Positions 34,471-42,890 of a DNA stretch of 64,000 bases are shown here, piece by piece. The notes under the pieces were generated by a model. It saw only the letters and a program-made list of their open reading frames with translations, ran no database searches and was not told where the DNA came from. Origin of the DNA: an uncultured Paracoccus sp. (GTDB lineage: Bacteria > Pseudomonadota > Alphaproteobacteria > Rhodobacterales > Rhodobacteraceae); NCBI RefSeq assembly GCF_947496875.1, contig NZ_CANMEH010000004.1, forward strand, positions 62,001-126,000, in the 5' to 3' direction. Positions within the stretch are counted from its first letter, which is position 1, and each line of letters begins with the position of its first letter. Made by a program: the position numbers and the translations under genes.

Positions 34471-35345
34471 TCCGGACGACTTTGACCCGTGCCCTGACCG
34501 TGGGGCTGACCTTGGCCGCCGTCGCGATCGGCAGCGGCTTACCTGCCGCGGCAAATCCGCTCGCCAAGGATGTGTTCGGGGCCTATCGCGTCGCCAACCG
34601 CGGCCCGGCCCAGGCTATCGGCGGCTATTCCAAGGGTTGTTCGTCCGGCAACGTGCAGCTGCCGGAATCCGGCCCGACCTGGCAGGCAATGCGCCTGTCG
34701 CGCAACCGCAACTGGGGACAGCCGCAGCTGATCGACTTCCTCGTCGGCCTGTCCCGCGAGGCGACCCGCTATGGCTGGCCGGGACTGTATATCGGCGATC
34801 TCAGCCAGCCGCTGGGCGGCCCGATGATCAGCGGCCATGCCAGCCACCAGATCGGACTGGACGCAGACATCTGGATGCTGCCGCCGTCAACGCTGCGCCT
34901 GTCGGTCGCGGACCGCGAACGGATCTCGTCGCAATCCGTCGTTCGCGGCGGGGTTGCGCCCAGCCCGTTGTGGTCCGCCAGCCATCACGCCATTATCCGC
35001 GCCGCCGCCAGCGACCCCCGCGTGGCGCGCATCTTTGTCGACCCGGTGGCCAAGGTGATGATGTGCAATTCGGAACGTGGCAACCGCGCCTATCTCCGCA
35101 AGATCCGCCCGCTGGGCGGGCACGATTACCATTTCCACGTGCGACTCGCCTGCCAGGCCGGATCGCCCGGGTGCCAGGATCAGGCGCCGCCGCCATCCGG
35201 CGATGGCTGTGCCGAAGCCGAGCAGTGGGTCCGCAACCGGATCAATCCGCCGCCGGCCCCGCCCCCGGATCCGAACTATCGGCATCCGCGCAGCTACCGG
35301 TTGAGCGAGCTGCCCCGGGCCTGCCAGGTGCTGGTCTCACGCTGA
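34467..35345 (+). CDS. mepA: Penicillin-insensitive murein endopeptidase MepA
   Basis: A 292-residue exported zinc peptidase cleaving D-Ala-mDAP crosslinks in peptidoglycan. Signal peptide ends near residue 29 (GLPAAANP). The LAS-family metal site is visible: MISGHASHQIGLDADIWML (His, Asp ligands) and GGHDYHFHVRLAC (His). A Pro-rich C-terminal region with several Cys follows (CQAGSPGCQDQ). Start is GTG at 34467, overlapping the transporter stop; AAGGAGAGG lies 10 bases before. Only the export start decides this. Confidence 0.92.
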   Translation: MIRTTLTRALTVGLTLAAVAIGSGLPAAANPLAKDVFGAYRVANRGPAQAIGGYSKGCSSGNVQLPESGPTWQAMRLSRNRNWGQPQLIDFLVGLSREATRYGWPGLYIGDLSQPLGGPMISGHASHQIGLDADIWMLPPSTLRLSVADRERISSQSVVRGGVAPSPLWSASHHAIIRAAASDPRVARIFVDPVAKVMMCNSERGNRAYLRKIRPLGGHDYHFHVRLACQAGSPGCQDQAPPPSGDGCAEAEQWVRNRINPPPAPPPDPNYRHPRSYRLSELPRACQVLVSR

Positions 35346-36238
35346 ACGCAAGGGCCGTCGCGGCAGGGTGCCTGGCGGTCACCCTGGCGACCGGCTGCGT
35401 GCCGGTGCCGACCGTCGCCCTGCCCGTGGATTACGTGGGCACCTATGTGTGGGACATGCCCGACGCGGATTTCGGCGGATTCTCGGGGCTTCACCTGTCC
35501 GAAGACGGCCAGCGGTTCACCGCTCTTACGGACCGCGTGACATTGCGCTGGGGCAGCATCCAGCGCGACCCGCAGGGCCGCATCCGCGGGCTGGGCGTGG
35601 TCGGATCGGCGCGGCTGCGCGACAGCACCGGCAAGGTCCTGCCGCCTGGCCGGATCGGCGACTCCGAAGGACTGGCGATCGACGACGGAGGCCGCATTTA
35701 TGTCAGCTACGAGGGGCTGGTGCGGATCGCCCGGTATGACACGCCCGACGCGGCCGCCACCCGGATCGACATCATGGCAGCGTTCAGGACCCTGCCCCCG
35801 AACGCCGCGCTGGAAGCGCTGGCGATCCTGCCCGACGGCGCCTTGTTGGCGATCCCCGAGGGTCGACCGGTCGGGGCCGCGGCCTACCCCGTGTTCGTGC
35901 AGCGGGACGGGGTCTGGACGACGCCGTGGACCATACCCGTCCTGGGGCCGTTTGCCCCGGTGGGGGCCGATGTCGGACCCGACGGACGGCTGTACCTGCT
36001 GGAACGGGACTTCAAGGGGGTGCTCGGCTTTGCCTCGCGGGTGCGGCGGTTCGATCTGAACGGCGTCGGCCTCGGGCCCGGGGAGGTCGTCCTCCAAACC
36101 AGCTATCGTCAGTACGACAATCTGGAAGGGATCTCGGTCTGGGACGACGGCCAGGGCATCCGCCTGACGATGATCTCGGACGACAACTTCGTCTTCCTGC
36201 AGCGGACCGAACTGGTGGAATACCGTATTCGCAAGTGA
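35342..36238 (+). CDS. Esterase-like phytase-family lipoprotein
   Basis: A 298-residue predicted lipoprotein with lipobox LATGC (Cys near residue 18), then a beta-propeller-like domain of the esterase-like activity of phytase family: FGGFSGLHLSEDGQRFTALTDRV, IGDSEGLAIDDGGRIYVSYEG, NAALEALAILPDGALLAIPEG, DNLEGISVWDDGQGIRLTMISDDNF. There is no ATG, GTG or TTG placed to give a complete signal peptide; CTG at 35342 (overlapping the mepA stop as CTGA) gives the well-formed leader LNARAVAAGCLAVTLATGC. A substrate is not known. It follows mepA in one operon. Confidence 0.78.
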   Translation: MNARAVAAGCLAVTLATGCVPVPTVALPVDYVGTYVWDMPDADFGGFSGLHLSEDGQRFTALTDRVTLRWGSIQRDPQGRIRGLGVVGSARLRDSTGKVLPPGRIGDSEGLAIDDGGRIYVSYEGLVRIARYDTPDAAATRIDIMAAFRTLPPNAALEALAILPDGALLAIPEGRPVGAAAYPVFVQRDGVWTTPWTIPVLGPFAPVGADVGPDGRLYLLERDFKGVLGFASRVRRFDLNGVGLGPGEVVLQTSYRQYDNLEGISVWDDGQGIRLTMISDDNFVFLQRTELVEYRIRK

Positions 36239-36294
36239 TCGCCGGCCGGCGCGATCCGGTCCCGCCAGTACGGGCCGAACCGGATCAGGCAGCG

Positions 36295-36522
36295 TCAGCG
36301 ATTCTCGGTACCCAGATTGCTGGTACCGACCTTTTCCTCGTCCGCCTTGCGGACCCGTGTCGTGCTCGCGTCGGGTTCGTTGGCGCGCTTCATTTCGTCC
36401 TCGCTGCCGATGGCGCGCGCCAAGCTGCCGCCTTCGCGTCCGCCCTGACCGGGGGTGTCGAGATCGGAGACAAACGCGTCCGTGTCGCGCGTGCCGTCCT
36501 TGGACTGTTTCCGCTCTGCCAT
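36295..36522 (-). CDS. Small hydrophilic protein, probable general stress response target
   Basis: A 75-residue, highly charged, Lys/Glu/Asp/Arg-rich protein without hydrophobic segments or cysteine (begins MAERKQSKDGTRDTDAFVSD). No known family is recognised. AGGAGA lies 6-7 bases before the ATG, and a consensus EcfG-type promoter (GGAACC-N16-CGTT) stands 29 bases upstream, which strongly supports expression under stress. It is divergent from topoisomerase IB. Confidence 0.75.
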   Translation of the reverse strand: MAERKQSKDGTRDTDAFVSDLDTPGQGGREGGSLARAIGSEDEMKRANEPDASTTRVRKADEEKVGTSNLGTENR

Positions 36523-36550
36523 GTCGGTCTCCTCTTCAGACTGGAAACAG

Positions 36551-36576
36551 AACGGGTGGGGCCTCGCCCGGGTTCC
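36551..36576 (-). promoter_or_regulatory. EcfG-type stress promoter for the small hydrophilic protein
   Basis: On the - strand GGAACC (36571-36576) is followed after exactly 16 bases by CGTT (36551-36554), matching the alphaproteobacterial EcfG general-stress consensus. The ATG of the target lies 29 bases further on. Confidence 0.75.
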
Positions 36577-36590
36577 GCGGGGTGTCCCTG

Positions 36591-36616
36591 CGAACCTTCC
36601 GGTTCGCTGCGGCGTT
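36591..36616 (+). promoter_or_regulatory. Near-consensus EcfG-type promoter for topoisomerase IB
   Basis: CGAACC (36591-36596), 16 bases, CGTT (36613-36616): one mismatch to GGAACC-N16-CGTT, 26 bases before the topoisomerase ATG. It forms a divergent pair with the promoter at 36551-36576. Confidence 0.55.
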
Positions 36617-36641
36617 GGTCGCGCAGCAACAAGGGTCGCCG

Positions 36642-37709
36642 ATGCTCGAAGACACAGGAACCGTGGTCGATGCGCAGGACGCGGCGGAAAGCGCGGGGCT
36701 GGTCTATGTCAGCGACACCGAACCCGGGATCACCCGCCGCAAGGCTGGCGCGGGGTGGAGCTTTCGCGGCGTCGACGGCAAGCCGATCCGCGACAAGGCG
36801 GAACTGAAGCGGATCAGGTCACTGGCGATCCCGCCCGCCTACACGGATGTCTGGATCTGCCCCGATCCGAACGGCCATATCCAGGCCACCGGCCGCGACG
36901 CGAAGGGCCGCAAGCAGTACCGGTATCACGCCCGGTTCCGCGAGGTGCGGGACAGCGCCAAGTACGAACGGATGCTGGATTTCGCCGCGGTGCTGCCGAA
37001 GATACGCAGGCGCGTCGACGCCGACCTGTCACGCCGCGGGATGCCGCGCGAAAAGGTACTGGCCACCGTCGTCCACCTGCTGGAAACCACGATGATCCGG
37101 GTCGGCAACGCCGACTACGTCAAGCAGAACAAGTCGCACGGGCTGACCACCCTGCGCGACCGGCACGTGACCTTCGCGGGCTCCGAAGTGCGGTTCCGCT
37201 TCAAGGGCAAGTCGGGCAAGCAGTGGGACCTGTCGGTCCATGACCGCCGCATCGCGCGGATTGTGCGGCAGAGCCAGGACCTGCCCGGCCAGCATCTGTT
37301 CCAGTACCTGGACGAGGCGGGCGAGCGGCGCGAGGTCACATCCGGCGACGTGAACGCCTACCTGAAGGAAATCACCGGCAAGGACTTCACCGCCAAGGAT
37401 TTCCGCACCTGGACCGGCACGGTTCTGGCGGCACTCGCGCTGACCGAGTTCCAGACCGCCGACAGCACCGCGGCGGCCAAGCGGAATGTCCGCGAAGCCA
37501 TCGAGCGGGTCGCGGCGCGGCTGGGCAACACCCCCACGATCTGCCGGAAATGCTATGTGCATCCGCAGGTGATCGACAGCTATCTCGCCGACGACCTGGT
37601 GCTGGAGGTGCAGGAGGAGATCGCCGACGAGCTGGATGACAGCGGCCTGCGCCACGACGAGGCGCAGGTGCTGGAGTTCCTACGGCATCGGCTCGAGGCC
37701 GCGGCCTGA
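36642..37709 (+). CDS. DNA topoisomerase IB (poxvirus-like)
   Basis: A 355-residue type IB topoisomerase, which relaxes supercoils through a 3'-phosphotyrosyl link. The N-terminal domain (about 20-100) has RIRSLAIPPAYTDVWICPDPNGHIQATGRDAKGRKQYRYH. The catalytic domain carries the Arg/Lys set (RVGNADYVKQNKSHGLTTLRDRHV, FKGKSGK) and the nucleophile Y305 in CRKCYVHPQVIDSYL. ATG at 36642 gives the expected length; the upstream extension is rejected. Alphaproteobacterial members are often stress-induced, in line with the EcfG-like promoter. Confidence 0.93.
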   Translation: MLEDTGTVVDAQDAAESAGLVYVSDTEPGITRRKAGAGWSFRGVDGKPIRDKAELKRIRSLAIPPAYTDVWICPDPNGHIQATGRDAKGRKQYRYHARFREVRDSAKYERMLDFAAVLPKIRRRVDADLSRRGMPREKVLATVVHLLETTMIRVGNADYVKQNKSHGLTTLRDRHVTFAGSEVRFRFKGKSGKQWDLSVHDRRIARIVRQSQDLPGQHLFQYLDEAGERREVTSGDVNAYLKEITGKDFTAKDFRTWTGTVLAALALTEFQTADSTAAAKRNVREAIERVAARLGNTPTICRKCYVHPQVIDSYLADDLVLEVQEEIADELDDSGLRHDEAQVLEFLRHRLEAAA

Positions 37710-37815
37710 CCCTGCGCTGACCGATCACACGGACGCGTGCCAGCTCAGGTGCAGCAGCGGAGGTGGTCAACCCGCGGCTGCCCGAGCGTCGGCTCACCGC
37801 GGCCGGCGCACGACG

Positions 37816-38265
37816 TCAATGCGCCGCATCGAACGCCGCGCTGGCGCGGTGCCGGGCGGGGGCCGTGTCCGGGGGCAGGCTGTCGAAATCGCCGCGTATC
37901 GCCTTGAGCGCATAGCGCTCCCGGTCGATCTCTCCCAACGTGCGGAATCCAAACGCTCTCAGGATCGGAACCGGAGGGCACCAGCCTTGGGTGGCATGTT
38001 GCAGCAGAAAACCGGTCACGATTAGCGGCAGGTAGGCCCATCGTTCGTCATGCCTCATCGCCAGAACGGTCCCGACCAGCGCCAGCGTGGCGGCGTTCGC
38101 CTGGATCGCACGCTCGATGTCCCATTCCTCATCCAGTTCTCCGAGGCGGTCTTCGATCAGGTGCGGCCTCGCCGCATACCATTCCACGCGGTCCTCGGCT
38201 TCACGCTCGAACTGGCGGTGCGTCGCGGGGTCTCCTTCGGACCGTGTCGCGGTCGTCGCAAGCAT
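37816..38265 (-). CDS. DUF2892-like inner membrane protein
   Basis: A 149-residue protein. A hydrophilic N-terminal region (1-45, Arg/Glu-rich) precedes two hydrophobic helices (about 55-72 and 78-92) and the GWCPPVPILRAFGFRT segment typical of YgaP-like DUF2892 proteins; a further hydrophilic tail follows. Function is not established. GGGAGG precedes the ATG by 5-6 bases. A GGAACA-N-GGTT element about 58 bases upstream resembles a degenerate EcfG promoter but mismatches in the -10. Confidence 0.7.
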   Translation of the reverse strand: MLATTATRSEGDPATHRQFEREAEDRVEWYAARPHLIEDRLGELDEEWDIERAIQANAATLALVGTVLAMRHDERWAYLPLIVTGFLLQHATQGWCPPVPILRAFGFRTLGEIDRERYALKAIRGDFDSLPPDTAPARHRASAAFDAAH

Positions 38266-38505
38266 TGCAACCTCCCTTCGCAGTCAAGTCGCTGGCTCAA
38301 CCCCAACCCTGCCCCAATGTTCCCGCGGGCAGAGGGGCCGACCGGTTTTCCTGCTCACCCGGCCCGGGAGCCCCCACCCGCAGCGGAAAGGACGCTGCGG
38401 AGAAATCGTGCTGTCATCCTGCAGGCGTAAGGCAGGTCTCAGGAACGGTCGCATTCCCCGGTGCGACGGGTTTTCCTTTCGGACCGGCTGGTCCAGATAC
38501 GGGCC

Positions 38506-39297
38506 ATGTTCACCATTGCCACCTGGAACATCAATTCCATCCGCCTGCGCGCGGGTCTCGTCACCCGGTTGCTGACCGAGGAAGCGCCCGACATCCTGTG
38601 TCTGCAGGAATGCAAGTCGCCGGTCGACCGAATGCCGCTGCAGCTGTTTGCGGACATGGGCTACCGCTGGGCGGTGGCGCGCGGGCAGCGCGGCTACAAC
38701 GGCGTGGCGATCCTGTCCCGCCTGCCCATCGAGGATGCGGGTGATCGCGATCACGCGGCGCTGGGCCATGCCCGGCACGTGGCCGCCCGGCTGCCGGGCG
38801 GGGTGGTGGTTCACAATCTGTACGTGCCCGCGGGCGGCGACACGCCCGACCGGACCGTGAACGAGAAGTTCGGGCAGAAGCTGGATTTCCTCACCGACAT
38901 GCGCGACGCGTTCCGCGCGGAGCCACCACGCAGGTCCATTCTGGTCGGCGATCTGAACATCGCGCCCCGCGAAGACGACGTCTGGTCGCACCGGCAGCTT
39001 CTGAAGGTCGTCAGCCACACGCCGGTCGAGGTCGCGCACCTGAGCGATGCGATGCAGGCCGGCGACTGGGTGGACATCACCCGGCAGGACATCCCGACCG
39101 GGCCGCTGTTCAGCTGGTGGAGCTATCGGAACCGCGACTGGACCCTGTCGGACCGCGGCCGTCGGCTGGACCATATCTGGGCCAGCCGCGACATTGCCGC
39201 CGCCGGTCACGCCAGCCGCATCCTGCGGCCGGTGCGCGGATGGGACCAGCCCAGCGACCATGTGCCGGTGCTGGCCAGTTTCGACCTGCCGGTCTGA
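38506..39297 (+). CDS. xthA: Exodeoxyribonuclease III
   Basis: A 263-residue AP endonuclease/3'-exonuclease of the EEP fold. The N-terminus MFTIATWNINSIRLR, metal Glu in LCLQECKS, VNEKFGQKLDFL, the GDLNIAPREDDVW Asp-Asn pair, LDHIWAS and the catalytic Asp-His in QPSDHVPVL are all seen. Acts in base-excision repair. ATG at 38506; the longer frame lacks conserved sequence. Confidence 0.95.
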   Translation: MFTIATWNINSIRLRAGLVTRLLTEEAPDILCLQECKSPVDRMPLQLFADMGYRWAVARGQRGYNGVAILSRLPIEDAGDRDHAALGHARHVAARLPGGVVVHNLYVPAGGDTPDRTVNEKFGQKLDFLTDMRDAFRAEPPRRSILVGDLNIAPREDDVWSHRQLLKVVSHTPVEVAHLSDAMQAGDWVDITRQDIPTGPLFSWWSYRNRDWTLSDRGRRLDHIWASRDIAAAGHASRILRPVRGWDQPSDHVPVLASFDLPV

Positions 39298-39322
39298 CCC
39301 GACACGTTGGTCCTGTGGCAAA

Positions 39323-39348
39323 GGGCGGCCCTGCGCATAAGGCCGCCC
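39323..39348 (-). terminator. Terminator between xthA and nhaC (- strand)
   Basis: An 8-bp perfect stem (GGGCGGCC/GGCCGCCC), 10-base loop; on the - strand TTTGCC follows. It lies 26 bases past the antiporter stop and could also serve xthA on the other strand. Confidence 0.6.
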
Positions 39349-39373
39349 CCGGATGATTGGCGAACGGCCCGCT

Positions 39374-40936
39374 TCAGTGCGGCGGCTGGTTCCTCAGCAC
39401 GCCGGCCGCGATGGCCTCGGCCTCGGTGGTCTCGGCGATCGCTTCGCCCAGCGCGTGGTCACCCAGATCCATGACCTGCTCGTTCTGTTCATCCCAGGTC
39501 ACGCGCTCCTCGTCGGTTGCCCGGGGCGAGAAGAGGCCGGTGATGGCATAGAAGATGCCCAGCACCGGCGACAGCCAGCACGCAAAGCTCAGCGGGATGT
39601 ACATCAGGTCGCCCAGGTCGCCGCTCATCACCCCGAGCCCCAGCGTGGTGATGACAAAGGCACCACCCGCGTTCCACGGGATCAGCGGCGACATCAGGGT
39701 GCCCCCCTCTTCCACCGCGCGCGACAGGTTCAGGGTGGAATAGCCCATGCCGCGGTAGAGCGGTGCGAACATCCGTCCCGGCAACGCGATGGAGATATAA
39801 GGGTCGCCGGCGACCACATTGGTCGCGAACGACGCCCCGATGGCCGAGGTCTGGACCGCCGCAAAGGTGGTCACGCGGCTGATGATAGCCTGGATGATCG
39901 CCTCAAGGCAGCCGGTGCGTTCCAGCGCCCCGCCAAAGCCCAGCGCGATCAGCATCAGCGAGATGGTCCACATCATCGACTGCATGCCGCCCTTGTTCAG
40001 CAACGCGTCGATTTCGGCGATGCCGGTGTCGATCACGTAGCCCGACTGCGCGTAGGTGAACACCTCGTGCAGCCCGCGCCCCTGCAGGAAGATGGCGACC
40101 AGCGCGCCGAGCAGGACCCCCACGAACAGCGACGGCAGCGGCGGCTTCTTCATCAGCGCGAGGATCAGGACGGCAAAGGCCGGGATCAGGGGAATCAGGC
40201 CAAGTCTGAATTCCTGGTCGAGCCGGGTGGTGATCTGGGTGATCTGGTCGAAGGACGTCTCGCCCGGCTCGATCAGCAGGAAACCCGCCGCGACATAGAT
40301 CGCCAGCGCGATCAGCATGGCAGGTACCGTGGTCGGAAGCATGTTCCGGATATGGTCGAACACCGTGACCCCGGTCACTGCAGGGGCAAGGTTCGTCGTG
40401 TCCGACAGCGGCGAGATCTTGTCGCCGAAGAACGCCCCGGACACCACGGCCCCGGCGGTCCAGACCATCGGGATGCCGAACCCCGCGCCGATGCCCATCA
40501 GCGCCAGCCCGACGGTCCCCACCGTCCCCCAGCTGGTGCCCAGCGACACCGACACAACAGCGCACAGCGCCATGGCGGCGGCCAGGAAGATCGACGGGTT
40601 CAGGACGTTCAAGCCGTAATAGATCAGCGTGGGCACGGTGCCCGACGAGATCCACACGCCGATCAGCATGCCCACCACGATCAGCACCGACAGCGACGGC
40701 ATCGATACGTGGATCACGTGGAACACGCCTTCGCGGACATCCATCCAGGTCTGCCCGCGCAGGACGCCGACCAGGCCGGTAAATGCCAGACCAAGGACAA
40801 GCGGGATATGGGGGGTGAAGTCGCCGTAATAGAACAGCTGCAGCCCGAGCATGCCGAGCGTGAAGATGATGGGCAGCACCGCGATCCCCAGCGGGGGAAG
40901 GGTGCGCGGTCCGATGTCGTCTTGCGCAACGCTCAA
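39374..40936 (-). CDS. nhaC: Na+/H+ antiporter, NhaC family
   Basis: A 520-residue transporter with about 12 hydrophobic helices. NhaC-type features include LIVVGMLIGVWISSGTVPTLIYYGL, SLGTSWGTVGTVGLALMGIGAGFGIP, GAFFGDKISPLSDTTNLAP (the family's signature) and VEEGGTLMSPLIPWNAGG. It exchanges Na+ for H+ across the inner membrane. The start is TTG at 40936: AGGAGAG lies 6 bases before it, while the longer frame to 41023 would lack a ribosome binding site. Hydrophilic C-terminal tail rich in Glu/Ala. Confidence 0.85.
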   Translation of the reverse strand: MSVAQDDIGPRTLPPLGIAVLPIIFTLGMLGLQLFYYGDFTPHIPLVLGLAFTGLVGVLRGQTWMDVREGVFHVIHVSMPSLSVLIVVGMLIGVWISSGTVPTLIYYGLNVLNPSIFLAAAMALCAVVSVSLGTSWGTVGTVGLALMGIGAGFGIPMVWTAGAVVSGAFFGDKISPLSDTTNLAPAVTGVTVFDHIRNMLPTTVPAMLIALAIYVAAGFLLIEPGETSFDQITQITTRLDQEFRLGLIPLIPAFAVLILALMKKPPLPSLFVGVLLGALVAIFLQGRGLHEVFTYAQSGYVIDTGIAEIDALLNKGGMQSMMWTISLMLIALGFGGALERTGCLEAIIQAIISRVTTFAAVQTSAIGASFATNVVAGDPYISIALPGRMFAPLYRGMGYSTLNLSRAVEEGGTLMSPLIPWNAGGAFVITTLGLGVMSGDLGDLMYIPLSFACWLSPVLGIFYAITGLFSPRATDEERVTWDEQNEQVMDLGDHALGEAIAETTEAEAIAAGVLRNQPPH

Positions 40937-41106
40937 CGATCTCTCCTTTTCGCAAGTTTGTTGATGTCTGCAGGGTGCGGCAGAATTGCTGCGGGCGATA
41001 GCACGGCAGGGCTCGGAACCCAACCGACAGCAGCCGCCCCCCTTTCAACCGGCGGGGTCGCGGGCCATATTTCCCCAAACGCAATGCTCACAGCGAGGAA
41101 TTCGCG

Positions 41107-42015
41107 ATGCTGCTTCAAGGCGCGGGCGACCAGCCGCAGACCGCAGATTACATCAAGGACGTGACCGAAGCCGATTTCATGGCCGAAGTCATCGACCGCT
41201 CGATGACCGTTCCCGTCATCGTCGATTTCTGGGCACCATGGTGCGGCCCCTGCAAGACGCTGGGACCGCAGCTCGAGGCTGAGGTGACCCGGACCAAGGG
41301 CCGCGTGGCCATGGCCAAGGTGAATGTCGACGAGAACCAGATGATCGCGTCGCAACTGCGCGTCCAGTCGATCCCGACCGTCTACGCGTTCTTCAAGGGG
41401 CAGCCAGTCGACGCCTTCCAGGGCGCCATCCCGCAAAGCCAGATCAAGCAGTTCGTCGAAAAGCTGCTGGCGCTGGGCGGCGACGATGGCGGGCTGGGCG
41501 CGGCGCTGGAAGCGGCAGAGGCCATGCTGACCGAAGGCGCGCATGCCGACGCCGCGGAGACCTTTCAGGCGATCCTTGGCGAGGAACCCGAGAACCCGCA
41601 GGCCTGGGGCGGGCTGATCCGCGCCCTGCTGGCCGGCGGCGACATCGACCGGGCCGAGCAGGCGCTGGGCGAGGTGCCGGCGGGTGCCGCGAAATCGGCG
41701 CCGGTCGAGGCGGCGCGCGCACAGCTGGCCCTGGCCCGCCAGGCGTCTACCGCCGGGCCGATCGCCGAACTGGAGGCACGAGTGACGGCCGATCCGGACG
41801 ACCAGCAGGCGCGGTTCGACTATGCGACGGCGCTGCACGCGGCAGGGCGGATCGAGGAGGCCGTCGACCAGCTGCTGGAGGGATTCCGCCGCGACCGCGA
41901 GTGGAGCGACGGCGCGGCCAAGGCGCAGCTGCTGACCATCTTTGACGCCATGAAGCCGAATGATCCGCTGGCCCAGAAAGGGCGTCGGCGCCTGTCGTCG
42001 CTGATCTTCGCCTGA
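41107..42015 (+). CDS. CnoX/YbbN-like thioredoxin-TPR protein
   Basis: A 302-residue protein. An N-terminal thioredoxin domain (about 15-125) with intact active site WCGPC (C46, C49) and cis-Pro IPT, then TPR-like helices (about 130-300; AHADAAETFQAILGEEPENPQAWGGL). YbbN/CnoX proteins are chaperedoxins that protect substrates from oxidation and hand them to GroEL; Caulobacter-type members keep the WCGPC and can be redox-active, as appears here. GAGGAA precedes the ATG by 8 bases. It is followed with overlap by the Lon-N gene. Confidence 0.9.
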   Translation: MLLQGAGDQPQTADYIKDVTEADFMAEVIDRSMTVPVIVDFWAPWCGPCKTLGPQLEAEVTRTKGRVAMAKVNVDENQMIASQLRVQSIPTVYAFFKGQPVDAFQGAIPQSQIKQFVEKLLALGGDDGGLGAALEAAEAMLTEGAHADAAETFQAILGEEPENPQAWGGLIRALLAGGDIDRAEQALGEVPAGAAKSAPVEAARAQLALARQASTAGPIAELEARVTADPDDQQARFDYATALHAAGRIEEAVDQLLEGFRRDREWSDGAAKAQLLTIFDAMKPNDPLAQKGRRRLSSLIFA

Positions 42016-42650
42016 TGGTACATCGCGGACGCGATCTGCCCGGCACGATCCCGCTGTTCCCGTTGCCGGGGGTGATCCTGCTGCCGCGGGCCACCCTGCC
42101 CCTGCACATCTTCGAGCCGCGCTACCTGCAGATGCTCGAGGACACGTTGAAGCGGCCCGACCGGCTGATCGGCATGATCCAGCCGCACGGCGACGGGCTG
42201 GCGCGGGTGGGCTGCGCCGGGCGCGTCGTGATGTTTTCGGAAATGGACGACGGCAGCATGGACATCGTGCTGTCCGCGATCTCCCGTTTCGCCCTGTCCG
42301 AGGTCGAGGAAGGATTCGCCCCCTATCTGCGCGGGCGCGTGGACTGGACCGAGTTTGCGGCCGATCGCGAGCAGCGGCGCCCCACCGACCCGGAGATGAA
42401 CCGCGATGCGATGATGGGCCGGCTGGGCCGGTACATGGAACAGCGCAACCTGTCCACCGACTGGGATGCCGCGCGCGCGGCGGATGACGAGACGCTGATC
42501 AACAGCCTGTCGATGCTGCTGCCGCTCACCCCCGAGGACAAGCAGGCCCTGCTCGAGGCCGTGTCCCTGCCCCAGCGGCGCGAACTGCTGGACGGGCTGC
42601 TGGACTTTGCGCTGCACGGCGGCGCCAGCGACGAGGAGACTGTGCATTGA
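42015..42650 (+). CDS. Lon N-terminal (LAN/PUA-like) domain protein
   Basis: A 211-residue protein consisting of the Lon substrate-binding domain alone: [32 protein letters not shown], then the [16 protein letters not shown] core. No AAA+ or protease part exists, so it is not the protease itself. Its role is unknown, though it lies next to cnoX in most Rhodobacterales. ATG overlaps the cnoX stop by one base and its own stop overlaps the next gene's TTG. Confidence 0.9.
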   Translation: MVHRGRDLPGTIPLFPLPGVILLPRATLPLHIFEPRYLQMLEDTLKRPDRLIGMIQPHGDGLARVGCAGRVVMFSEMDDGSMDIVLSAISRFALSEVEEGFAPYLRGRVDWTEFAADREQRRPTDPEMNRDAMMGRLGRYMEQRNLSTDWDAARAADDETLINSLSMLLPLTPEDKQALLEAVSLPQRRELLDGLLDFALHGGASDEETVH

Positions 42651-42862
42651 CCGACCCCGACACCCCGGACACGCCCCGGCGGGCGCACGGCTTTGACCGC
42701 CACATGCTGGAGGCGCTGGTCTGTCCGGTCAGCCACGCACGGCTGGAATATGACGCGCAGCGCCAGGAACTGATCTCGCGGACTGCGGGGCTCGCCTATC
42801 CGATCCGCGAGGGCATCCCGATCATGCTGATCGACCAGGCCAGGCAGATCAAGGCGGACTGA
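42647..42862 (+). CDS. Trm112-family protein
   Basis: A 71-residue protein with the Trm112/UPF0434 core [18 protein letters not shown]...[26 protein letters not shown]. Only one Cys of the zinc-binding set remains, as often in bacterial members. It may activate or stabilise a methyltransferase. The start is TTG at 42647, overlapping the Lon-N stop (TTGA). GGCGGAC/GTCCGCC (42853-42874) forms a small hairpin over its stop codon. Confidence 0.88.
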   Translation: MTDPDTPDTPRRAHGFDRHMLEALVCPVSHARLEYDAQRQELISRTAGLAYPIREGIPIMLIDQARQIKAD

Positions 42863-42890
42863 CCTCGGTCCGCCCCGCCGCGGTCGCCCG

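Noticed and set aside
38320..38355. GGAACA...GGTT before the DUF2892 gene as an EcfG promoter
   Set aside because: The -10 lacks the first base of CGTT and spacing is off; too weak to call.
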